Part shown: positions 36,171 to 43,833 of the stretch, one piece after another
How the letters are laid out: the number at the start of each line of letters is the position of its first letter
Numbering within the stretch: position 1 is the stretch's first letter
NCBI GenBank assembly: GCA_963789075.1
Contig: CAWBJQ010000003.1
Span: 744,001 to 808,000 of the forward strand
DNA length: 64,000 nucleotides
Direction: 5' to 3'
Source of the DNA: DATATJ01 sp963789075
GTDB taxonomy: Bacteria > Acidobacteriota > Vicinamibacteria > Vicinamibacterales > CAVVIG01
Notes under the pieces: generated by a model
The model's input: only the letters and a program-made list of their open reading frames with translations
The model's database searches: none
What the model was told of the DNA's origin: nothing
Translations under genes and position numbers: made by a program

Positions 36171-36986
36171 TCAAAAATTGTGGCTCTGCGAAATGAGATA
36201 GCTGATCGGCACGAGATTCAACAGCACGATAGCGAAGCCGAGCGCCGACAAATACGCCGTCCGGCGTCCGGCCCACCCGATGCGCCGCGCCGCAAACAGC
36301 TCGAACGAGTAGACCACCCAGCAGATCACCGACACGAAGATCTTCGGATCCTGCAGCGACATCGCCCGCACGTGCGGATCGGCGCCCGCGTAGGTTCTCG
36401 CCCAGATCGCGCCGGCGACGATGCCGAGGGTGAGGAAGATCCAGCCGATGACGATCGCGCGCTGATTCATCCGATCGAGCACCTGCAGCGACGGGAGCCG
36501 CGCGTAGAAGAATCCCAGGTGCTTGGCTTTGATCTCCTTGAACAGCAGCACGTAGGTGATGCCGATGACGCAGGCGAGCGCAAAGCTCGCGTACGCGAAC
36601 AGCAGCGACGAGACGTGAATGCCGAACAGCGGACCCTGGAGCAGCGGCGCGCGCGCTTCGATGCCTGGCCGCCACGCCGGAATCGCCTGCAGCGCGACGA
36701 GCAGCGGTAGGATGAACACGCCCATCGCGCGCTCGTCGGTCGTCATTTCCGTGTAGAGATACGACAGCGCGAGCATCCACACGAACGTCGAGATCGCCGT
36801 CGTCGCGTCCGTCACCGGCACGTGGCCGACTTCCATCGTCTGCATGCCGATGACGAAGGTGTGCGCGAGCGCGGCGGCGACGAGCAGCGTGGTGGCCGAG
36901 CGGCCGACGGTCGGGTTGCGCTGCGCGAAATGCCAGACGTACGCCACGAGTGCGGCGGCGTAGAGGGCAAGGGGGACGAAATTCAT
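36171..36986 (-). CDS. Cytochrome c assembly protein CcsA/HemX-like
   Basis: A 271-residue integral membrane protein with about eight hydrophobic segments. The region HVSSLLFAYASFALACVIG with the His of HVSS and WIFLTLGIVAGAIWARTYAG matches the CcmF/CcsA/HemX superfamily core, where conserved histidines bind heme. Next to hemA, relatives are called HemX and are thought to affect HemA level or heme export. The same family also supports cytochrome c maturation, so either role is possible. The frame is intact. Confidence 0.8.
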   Translation of the reverse strand: MNFVPLALYAAALVAYVWHFAQRNPTVGRSATTLLVAAALAHTFVIGMQTMEVGHVPVTDATTAISTFVWMLALSYLYTEMTTDERAMGVFILPLLVALQAIPAWRPGIEARAPLLQGPLFGIHVSSLLFAYASFALACVIGITYVLLFKEIKAKHLGFFYARLPSLQVLDRMNQRAIVIGWIFLTLGIVAGAIWARTYAGADPHVRAMSLQDPKIFVSVICWVVYSFELFAARRIGWAGRRTAYLSALGFAIVLLNLVPISYLISQSHNF

Positions 36987-37022
36987 ACCGGCTTCAGAAT
37001 GCGTGACAGTCTCAGCCCGTGA

Positions 37023-38021
37023 TCAGTGCGACGTCGGTGCGAAGTAGCCCTGCTTGGTGCGGGCCGTCAGGCTCGGCCGGTTGACGCGGACCACCACCCG
37101 GCGCCAGCTGCCGTCGTGCTTGCGGATTCCGCGACGTGTAGCCGACCGTGTACTGGCTCGAGAGCTCGTCGGAGATCTGGCCGTAGACGCCCGCGAGATC
37201 CGAGAGCTGGTTCGGAAAGAATGTGCGGCCGCCGGTCTCCTGCGAGAGCTGGCGCAGGACGAACTCCGCCTCTTTGAAGCTTTTCCCGCCGCCGAGGCGA
37301 CCTCGTCCGATCGCAGGCCGATGGCGAAGATCGCGGTTTCCGACCGCTTGGCCAGATCGAGCACTTCCTCGAACGGCAGCAGGCTCGACGTGTCTTCGCC
37401 GTCGGACAGCAGCACGATCGCCTGGCGCCGGATCTCGTCGACGTTCTTCGCGACGACCTTCTTCAGATCCTTCAGCGCGATGTAGACCGCGTTGTAGAGC
37501 GATGTCGATCCGCCGGCCGACGTCTTGTGGATCGCGGTTTCGAGGTCCGCCGCGTTGTTGGTGAAGTTCTGCAGGACCATGACGCGGCTGTCGAAGTCGA
37601 TGACTTCGGCGAGATCCTGCGGCCGGAGCCGCCGCGCGAAGCCGACCGCCGCTTCCTGTGCGGTCGGCAGCTTCGTATCCATGCTCGCGCTCGTGTCGAG
37701 CAGCAGCGCCAGCGCGATCGGCAGGTTCGTCCGGTTGAAGAAGGTGACGTCCTGTTTGACGCCGTCTTCATACACGGCGAAATCCGGCTGCGTGAGATCG
37801 GTGACGTAGTGCGCCGCACCGTCGGTGACGGTCACGTTGAGCGACACGAGCTCGACGCCGGCGCGAAATTGCCCGCCCTGCTGTCCGCGGCCTGCCGGCG
37901 GTTGAACGGGCGGCGGCTGCGGCGTCGGTGCCTGGACGGCGGCGGCGACCAGCTGCAGCGACGCGAGCAGCGACACGGCGACGATCGGCCAGCGGCGATA
38001 GCACCCAGATGGCCGGATCAC
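37023..38021 (-). CDS. Secreted VWFA-like Acidobacterial-domain protein 1 (frameshifted)
   Basis: A roughly 330-residue exported protein. An N-terminal hydrophobic segment (LLASLQLVAAAVQA) and a Pro/Gln-rich stretch precede FRAGVELVSLNVTVTDGAAHYVTDL. The A-type domain follows with the MIDAS start ALLLDTSASMDTKLP, then LQNFTNNA and VLLSDGEDTSSLLPF. This is the pattern of the VWFA-related Acidobacterial domain family (TIGR03436-like), whose role is unknown. From about 37300 to 37122 the best reading is in another frame (KSFKEAEFVLRQLSQETGG...DELSSQYTVGYTSRNP), after a net gain of two bases. One more extra base near 37122 restores KHDGSWRRVVVRV. It overlaps protein 2 by four bases. Confidence 0.75.
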   Translation of the reverse strand: MIRPSGCYRRWPIVAVSLLASLQLVAAAVQAPTPQPPPVQPPAGRGQQGGQFRAGVELVSLNVTVTDGAAHYVTDLTQPDFAVYEDGVKQDVTFFNRTNLPIALALLLDTSASMDTKLPTAQEAAVGFARRLRPQDLAEVIDFDSRVMVLQNFTNNAADLETAIHKTSAGGSTSLYNAVYIALKDLKKVVAKNVDEIRRQAIVLLSDGEDTSSLLPFEEVLDLAKRSETAIFAIGLRSDEVASAAGKASKRRSSSCASSRRRPAAAHSFRTSSRISRASTARSPTSSRASTRSATRRGIRKHDGSWRRVVVRVNRPSLTARTKQGYFAPTSH

Positions 38022-38927
38022 CGGGGCGCCTGCGATTCTCTCACCAGCGTCCCGCGCGCCGTCATGCCCGGTTTCGCCGCGGTCACCGTGGTGCGCTGCG
38101 GCGGAATCAGCGATTGCGGACGTGCGAACGTGACGAGGTATTGATGTGTGAGGTCGTCGGCGACCTGCTTCAGCTTGCCGCGCAGCGCCATGCTCGTGAG
38201 AATGTGATCGAGCCGGCCGCCCGTGGTGCTGGTGCCCTGGTCGAGCACGATGGCCCGGTTGCGCGCCTCGTCGCTCGTCGCGCTCGACATCGGGCCGACC
38301 ACGATCGCGTGAAACGCCGCGCCGGTGTCGTGCAGCGGTTCGAGGACGAGATCGAAATGCCGCGAGCTGAACTCCGGGCCCTCGGTGGTGATCGCCACGA
38401 TCACGGGACGCAGCGCGCCGCGCTTCTTGAAGCCCTGGCAGACTTCGATGATGCCGTCGAGCAGGTAGGTGCCGCTGCCCGGCTGCGAGAAGAGGCGATC
38501 GATCCCTTTCCGCAGCTGAGCCGCGTCGAAGGTCGGCTCGGTGAGAATCGTCGGCCGTTCACCCAGCGCCACCAGGGCGACTTCGTTCCGCCGGCCGGCA
38601 TCGTTGGGCGCCAGCAGCGCGTCCACGAATTCAGGAAGCGCGGCCCGGACGTCGGGGATGTACTCGCGCGCCGCCTGGCTGTTATCGACGAGAATCTCGA
38701 TCTGCATCGGCTCGTCGGCGGGCACCACGCGGAGCACCTCGCGGGCGACGTTGTCCTCGCGCACGACGAGGTCCGACGGCCCGACATTGGGCACCGGCGC
38801 GCCGGCGGCGTCCAGCGACGCTCACGTACATCGACCGCTGGATCGCCTGGGCGACGAGCGGAGCGGAGGCACCGATCACCAGCGCCGCGAGCACGACCGC
38901 TCCCGGAAAAGTGCGCCTGCCCGTCAT
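38018..38927 (-). CDS. Secreted VWFA-like Acidobacterial-domain protein 2 (one frameshift)
   Basis: A protein of about 300 residues starting MTGRRTFPGAVVLAALVIG with a cleavable signal and SAPLVAQAIQRSMYVS. One extra base near 38816 gives VLDAAGAPVPNVGPSDLVVREDN. The A domain has IEILVDNSQAAREYIPD with Asp-x-Ser-type MIDAS residues, then VALVALGERP, DGIIEVCQGFKK and VAITTEGPEFS. LTHQYLVTFARPQSL at the end matches the family's late strand. It is related to protein 1 and cotranscribed with it. The pair lies between the heme and nuo loci, and binding partners are unknown. Confidence 0.72.
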
Positions 38928-39032
38928 CGATTGAGTATAGGTCCCGGTTTTGAACAGCGTCAAGGGAACCTGCGTCAAAAGCTGTTTGAAATCTGTGGGT
39001 TGCAGACGATTTGCGCGAGCGCGCCCGCTTTC

Positions 39033-39061
39033 TTGACACCCCTCAGGTCGCGTGCTATAAA
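39033..39061 (+). promoter_or_regulatory. Near-consensus sigma70 promoter of the nuo operon
   Basis: TTGACA at 39033-39038, exactly 17 bases, and TATAAA at 39056-39061 make a near-perfect housekeeping promoter. A transcript would start near 39068, about 40 bases before the nuoA start codon. No operator is visible. Confidence 0.85.
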
Positions 39062-39109
39062 CCAACGGCTTTCCAAAGCGGTGCGGATTTCGCCGCCCAC
39101 ATCATTCAG

Positions 39110-39466
39110 ATGCTTTCAGCCTACATACCGATTGCCATTTTTGTCGCGGTTGCGACTGGCTTCGCGTTGTTCACGCTGGTCTTCTCGAGCCTGCTGCACT
39201 CGGAGAAGTACAACAAGGTGAAGCTGGAGCCATACGAATGCGGCATCGAGCCGACCACCGACGCACGCGATCGTTACAGCATTCGCTACTATCTCGTGGC
39301 GATGCTCTTCGTGATCTTCGACGTCGAGACCGTGTTCATGTTTCCGTGGGCCGTCATCTTCGACAAGCTGCTGCTCTTCGGCCTGATCGAGATGCTGGTC
39401 TTCATCTTCATCCTCGTCGTCGGCTACTACTACGCGTGGCAGAAGGGTGCCCTCGAATGGGCCTAA
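39110..39466 (+). CDS. nuoA: NADH-quinone oxidoreductase subunit A
   Basis: A 118-residue membrane protein of complex I with three transmembrane segments. The loop HSEKYNKVKLEPYECGIEP contains the conserved Cys of the NuoA/ND3 loop near the quinone site, and FDVETVFMFPWAV is the signature of the second segment. It helps seal the quinone-reaction chamber. It begins the cluster and is followed five bases later by nuoC, so nuoB is missing from its usual place. Confidence 0.95.
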   Translation: MLSAYIPIAIFVAVATGFALFTLVFSSLLHSEKYNKVKLEPYECGIEPTTDARDRYSIRYYLVAMLFVIFDVETVFMFPWAVIFDKLLLFGLIEMLVFIFILVVGYYYAWQKGALEWA

Positions 39467-39471
39467 CCTAA

Positions 39472-40492
39472 ATGGCTGACGCACCGCCCACACGACGATC
39501 CCAAGGGTTCGGCCACTCCAGCGAACGAGACGACGCCTGCGACGGCGGCCGGCGACAAGCCTGCCGGGAGCACGCCGGCCGAACCGGTGAAAGGCGACGT
39601 GTCGCGCACGGACGCGCCCGGCGCTGGTGCGTCAGCCGCGCCGATCGCCGCGCGCAGCCAGGAACCCGCGGCGCCGAAGCCGGAGAATCCCGCCGCGGCG
39701 GCCACGGCCACGACGAGCGAGAGCAGTTCGGCGACCGGCCAGCCGACGGCGCCGGCGCAAGCCTGCCCCCGCGCCGACAGCACCGAAGCCCGCGCCCGCC
39801 GCCGCAAAGCCGGCGCCGGCAGCCGCGAAACCGCCGGCCTTGGGCGCCGAAGCAGCTGCCAAACCGGTCCCGCGGCTGCGAAGGCGGCGCCGAAGCCAGC
39901 GGCGGAACATCCACCGAAAGTAGCCGCGCCGACCGGTCCGCACGAACCACCACCGCCGGCCGATCTCCCGCTGCCGGCGTTCATCACGACGTTGCAGACG
40001 CGCATGCCGGAGGCGGTCGCGCAGGTCAGCTATTTCGTCGGCGACTGGACGCTCATCGTCCCCATCGCGCGCGTGCACGATGTGCTGCGCTATCTGCGGA
40101 CGGCGCCCGACGCTGCGTTCGATTTCTGCTCGGACGTGACGGCGACCGACTGGCCGCCGCGCCCCGAGCGGTTCGACCTGATTTACTGCCTGTATTCGAT
40201 CGCGCACCGGCACCGGGTGCGCGTGAAGACGCGTGTGGCGGAGAATCAGCCGGTGCCGTCGGCGACCGATCTGTGGAGCGCGGCGAACTGGCTCGAGCGC
40301 GAGGTGTTCGACATGTTCGGGGTGAATTTCACCGGCCATCCCGATCGGCGCCGGATTCTGATGCCGGAGGACTGGCAGGGATACCCGCAGCGCAAGGACT
40401 ACCCGCTCGAAGGACCGGGCGAGCTGCTGATGGAAAATCCGATCGACTGGCTGAAGCTGCGACAGACGCGGGAAGAGGCGGATATCGAGTAG
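39472..40492 (+). CDS. nuoC: NADH-quinone oxidoreductase subunit C with long N-terminal extension (frameshifted)
   Basis: The 30-kDa subunit of the peripheral arm. The conserved region begins near LPAFITTLQTRMPEAV. It includes VTATDWPPRPERFDLIYCLYS, SATDLWSAANWLEREVFDMFGVNFTGHPDRRRIL, and GYPQRKDYPLEGPGE. It is preceded by about 160 residues of Ala/Pro/Lys-rich low-complexity sequence (APTAPKPAPAAAKPAPAAAK). The start ATG at 39472 belongs to a frame that changes near 39490, 39761 and 39863-39885, so the exact extension is uncertain. NuoC has no iron-sulfur cluster and contacts NuoD. Confidence 0.85.
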
Positions 40493-40498
40493 CCACGT

Positions 40499-40563
40499 GT
40501 CGGGATTCGGGATTGGGGACTCGGGATTCGCAAATCTCAAATCCCGAAGCCCAAATCCCGTCA
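40499..40563. repeat. GGGATTCGGGATTGG inverted word repeat between nuoC and nuoD
   Basis: GGGATTCGGGATTGGGGACTC on the left faces AATCCCGAAGCCCAAATCCC on the right. It is the same family as at 17665 and 42827. Confidence 0.8.
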
Positions 40564-40584
40564 GGGCAACGGACTGGGTTTTTG

Positions 40585-41716
40585 ATGGATACACCGACAG
40601 TCCACCACGGCGCGATGTTCGACACCAACGAGCTGGTGCTCAACATGGGGCCGCAGCATCCGAGCACGCACGGCGTGCTGCGGGTCGTCCTGCGTCTCGA
40701 CGGGGAGAAAGTCGTCGACGGCGACGTGGTGATCGGGTATCTGCACCGCGGGCATCGAGAAGCTCAGCGAGAATCGCAACTGGACGCAGATCATCCTGCT
40801 CACCGATCGGATGGACTACGTCGCGGCCGCGACCAACAACGTCGGCTACTGCGAGACGGTCGAGAAGCTGATGGCGATCGAGGTCCCGCGGCGCGCCCGG
40901 TACGTGCGGACGATTCTCTGTGAGCTGCAGCGGATTGCGAGCCATTGCCTCTGGGTCGGCACGCACGCGATGGACATCGGGGCGATGACGGTGTTCCTCT
41001 ACGCGTTCCGCGAGCGCGAGCTGATTCTCGATCTCTTCGAGGAGTTCTGCGGCGCACGGCTCACGTACAACTCGATGCGCATTGGCGGGCTGCCGCTCGA
41101 TATTCCGCCGGGCTGGGACAAGAAGGTCCTCGAGTTCGTCAAGATCATGACGGACAAAGTCGAGGAGTACGAAGAGCTGCTGACGCACAATCGCATCTGG
41201 CTCGAGCGGACCAAAGGCATCGGCGTGATTTCCGGTCCGGACGCGATCGCGCTCGGGCTGAGCGGACCGCCGCTGCGCGGCTCCGGCGTCCTGCGCGACA
41301 TCCGCAAGGACGAGCCGTACGCCGCCTACGATGAGATGCAGTTCGATGTGCCGCTCGGCAAAGCGGGCGACACCTACGACCGGTATCTGGTCCGCATGGA
41401 GGAGTTCCGCCAGTCGCTGCGCATCATCAAGCAGGCAGCCGAGGGGATTCCCGAAGGGCCGATCGTCGGCAAGGTTCCGCGGCTGATCAAGCCGCCGGCC
41501 GGGGAAACCTATCACGCGATCGAGTCGCCGAAAGGCGAGCTCGGTTACTTCATCGTCAGCGACGGCAAATCGACCAACCCGTATCGGTTCCGCGTGCGCC
41601 CGCCGTCGTTCTGCAATCTGCAGGGACTGCGCACGCTGATCAAAGGCCATCTGGTCGCCGACGTCGTGGCGCTCATCGGATCGCTCGACGTGGTACTGGG
41701 CGAGGTCGACCGATGA
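40585..41716 (+). CDS. nuoD: NADH-quinone oxidoreductase subunit D (one frameshift)
   Basis: The 49-kDa subunit, about 377 residues, whose fold derives from [NiFe] hydrogenase large subunits but lacks metal. LNMGPQHPSTHGVLRVVLRLDGE is the N-terminal signature, with the quinone-site HPSTHG. YLHRGIEKL follows after one extra base at about 40753. YVAAATNNVGYCETVEKL, HAMDIGAMTVFLYAFRERE, and the final DVVALIGSLDVVLGEVDR are also typical. It binds the quinone headgroup with NuoB. Here NuoB must be supplied from elsewhere in the genome. Confidence 0.94.
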
Positions 41717-41726
41717 GGCGCACCCT

Positions 41727-41803
41727 GAAATTGCAGACTGCAGATTGCAGAGTTCAGAATCTGCCATCCAATCTGCCATCTGAAATCTGCAATCTGAACT
41801 TTC
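41727..41803. repeat. CAGATTGCAGA inverted word repeat between nuoD and nuoH
   Basis: TGCAGACTGCAGATTGCAGAG on the left and GCCATCTGAAATCTGCAATCTG on the right form an inverted array. A related copy lies at 51143 before atpE. Confidence 0.8.
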
Positions 41804-42826
41804 ATGGTTGAGAACTTCGTCATTCCGCTCGTCAAGATTCTCGTCGTGCTGAACGCGACGCTGGTCGGCGTCACCTACATGGTGTTGCTGGAGCGGAAGG
41901 TCATCGCCTGGGCCCAGTCGCGGCTCGGGCCGATGCGCGTCGGACCCTACGGCATCCTGCAGCCAGTCGCCGACGCCGTGAAGTTGATGATCAAGGAAGA
42001 CATCACGCCGGTGCGGGCCGACAAATGGGTCTTCACGGCCGCGCCGATCATCTCGATGGTGCCCGCGCTGATCGTGTACGCGGTGATTCCGTTCGGCCCG
42101 ACCGTGCGCATCTTCGGCCATCCGGTGTCGCTCTTCGTCACCGACGTCAACATCGGCCTGCTCTATGTCGTGTCGGTCGCGTCGGTCGGCGTCTACGGGA
42201 TCATCCTCGCCGGCTACGCGTCGAACAGCAAGTATCCGCTGCTGGCGAGCCTGCGGGCGTCGGCGCAGTTGATCAGCTACGAAGTCGCCGTCACGCTGAC
42301 GCTGGTCAGCGTCATCATGATGGCCGGCTCGCTCAGCATGGTCAGCATCGTCAACGCGCAGTACAACCAGCACGTCTGGTTCGCGTTCGTGCAGCCGCTC
42401 GCGTTCGGCATCTTCGTCATCGGGGGGCTGGCGGAAACCAACCGCGCGCCGTTCGACATGCCCGAAGCGGAGCAGGAGCTGACGGGCGGCTTCCACACCG
42501 AATACAGCGGCATGCGGTTCGCGCTGTTCTTCCTCGCCGAATACGCGAACATGATTGTCGTCTCCTCGGTGGCGACGACGCTCTTCTTGGGCGGGTGGCT
42601 GCGGCCCTTTCCGAACGTCGCCGCGCTGCATTTTTTCGATCTGATCCCGAGCTGGACTTGGTTCCTGATCAAGTCCTTCCTGTTCCTCTACTTCTTCATC
42701 TGGATTCGCGCGACCTTGCCGCGGTACCGCTACGACCAGTTGATGCGACTCGGATGGAAAGTCCTGATCCCGCTGGCGATCGCTAATCTCGTCGTCACGG
42801 GGATCGTGAAGGTACTGCTGATGTGA
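41804..42826 (+). CDS. nuoH: NADH-quinone oxidoreductase subunit H
   Basis: A 340-residue polytopic subunit that links the peripheral and membrane arms and forms part of the quinone tunnel. ERKVIAWAQSRLGPMRVGPYGILQPVADAVKL, near residues 30-62, is the signature. NRAPFDMPEAEQELTGGFHTEYSG is the conserved quinone-side loop, and LPRYRYDQLMRLGWK ends it. About eight transmembrane helices are visible. The start ATG follows a word repeat. The operon lacks nuoI, which usually follows nuoH. Confidence 0.96.
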   Translation: MVENFVIPLVKILVVLNATLVGVTYMVLLERKVIAWAQSRLGPMRVGPYGILQPVADAVKLMIKEDITPVRADKWVFTAAPIISMVPALIVYAVIPFGPTVRIFGHPVSLFVTDVNIGLLYVVSVASVGVYGIILAGYASNSKYPLLASLRASAQLISYEVAVTLTLVSVIMMAGSLSMVSIVNAQYNQHVWFAFVQPLAFGIFVIGGLAETNRAPFDMPEAEQELTGGFHTEYSGMRFALFFLAEYANMIVVSSVATTLFLGGWLRPFPNVAALHFFDLIPSWTWFLIKSFLFLYFFIWIRATLPRYRYDQLMRLGWKVLIPLAIANLVVTGIVKVLLM

Positions 42827-42890
42827 TTCGGGCTTGGGGCTTCGGGATTCGCGAATCCCAAATCCCGAGTCCCGAATCCCGATACTGACA
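42827..42890. repeat. GGGATTCGCGAATCCC inverted word repeat between nuoH and nuoJ
   Basis: GATTCGGGCTTGGGGCTTCGG on the left and GCGAATCCCAAATCCCGAG with CCCGAATCCCG on the right. The centre GGGATTCGCGAATCCC is a perfect palindrome. Confidence 0.8.
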
Positions 42891-43403
42891 ATGGCACAAG
42901 CGATCGCCTTCTACACCTTGGCGGCCTTCATTCTCGGTTTCGCCGTGCTGGTCGTCAGCACGAAGGACACCGTGCACAGCGTGCTGTTCCTGGTGCTCGA
43001 CTTCCTGTTCGTGGCGGCGCTGTACGTCCTGCTGAACGCGCCGTTTCTCGCCGCGATCCAGGTGCTCGTCTACGCCGGCGGCATCGTCGTGCTCTATCTC
43101 TTCGTCGTCATGCTGGTGAATCTGAAGCGGCCGCCGGAGGCCCATTCGGACACGCACCGGCGCACGAAGATCGGGTTCGGCCTGGCCGCCGCGGTCCTCG
43201 CCGAGCTGGGCGCGATTGCCGCGTATGGATCGTCGCTGCCCACCACGCCGATCGCGCCGGGCGCGGCCATGCCGGTGGTCGGGAACACCGAGCAGGTCGG
43301 CTGGATGCTCTACACGAGCTACCTGATTCCGTTCGAGATCGCGTCGATGCTGCTGCTGGTGGCAATGATTGGCGCCATCGTGTTAGCGAAAAGGGAGCTC
43401 TGA
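42891..43403 (+). CDS. nuoJ: NADH-quinone oxidoreductase subunit J
   Basis: A 170-residue antiporter-associated membrane subunit with five hydrophobic segments. LLNAPFLAAIQVLVYAGGIVVLYLFVVML is the signature, including the broken helix that transmits conformational change. The C-terminal SYLIPFEIASMLLLVAMIGAIVLAKRE is typical. The ATG at 42891 was chosen because the 57 bases upstream are translated repeat words. Confidence 0.93.
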   Translation: MAQAIAFYTLAAFILGFAVLVVSTKDTVHSVLFLVLDFLFVAALYVLLNAPFLAAIQVLVYAGGIVVLYLFVVMLVNLKRPPEAHSDTHRRTKIGFGLAAAVLAELGAIAAYGSSLPTTPIAPGAAMPVVGNTEQVGWMLYTSYLIPFEIASMLLLVAMIGAIVLAKREL

Positions 43404-43498
43404 GATTTGGTTATTTGGTCATCTGGTTATCTGGTCATTGATTGATCAATTCGAATAACCAAATAACCAAATAACCAAATAACGAGATGATGAGATGA
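43404..43498. repeat. GGTTATTTGG inverted word repeat between nuoJ and nuoK
   Basis: TTGGTTATTTGGTCATCTGG on the left and GAATAACCAAATAACCAAAT on the right, with GATGATGAGATGACC. Same family as at 36066. Confidence 0.85.
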
Positions 43499-43508
43499 CC
43501 AGGGAAAC

Positions 43509-43811
43509 ATGATCACACCGACCCATTACATGTTGTTGTCTGCTGCGCTGTTCATCATCGGCGTCATCGGCGTGATGGTGCGGCGCAACATCATCATCAT
43601 CTTCATGTCGATTGAGCTGATCCTGAACGCGGTCAACATCAACCTGGTCGCGTACTCGAACCAGCTGCAGAACACGATCGGCCAGGTCTTCGCGATTTTC
43701 GTGGTCGCGGTGGCCGCGGCGGAGGCGGCGGTCGGACTGGGCATCATCCTGGCGTTCTATCGGAACAAGGAAACGGTCAACATCGACGAGATGAACTTGA
43801 TGAAGTGGTGA
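43509..43811 (+). CDS. nuoK: NADH-quinone oxidoreductase subunit K
   Basis: A 100-residue membrane subunit with three helices. The charged residues in IFMSIELILNAVNINLVAYS (Glu and Asn of the MrpC-like core) and the loop AAAEAAVGLGIILAFYRNKET are conserved. It is part of the proton-translocating chain of complex I. The length is as in other bacteria and the frame is intact. Confidence 0.96.
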   Translation: MITPTHYMLLSAALFIIGVIGVMVRRNIIIIFMSIELILNAVNINLVAYSNQLQNTIGQVFAIFVVAVAAAEAAVGLGIILAFYRNKETVNIDEMNLMKW

Positions 43812-43833
43812 GGACGTATCCCGCTTAAACAAC

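Noticed and set aside
40640..42631. A 663-codon minus-strand frame opposite nuoD and nuoH
   Set aside because: It is a codon-position shadow of two conserved genes and has biased, non-protein-like composition.
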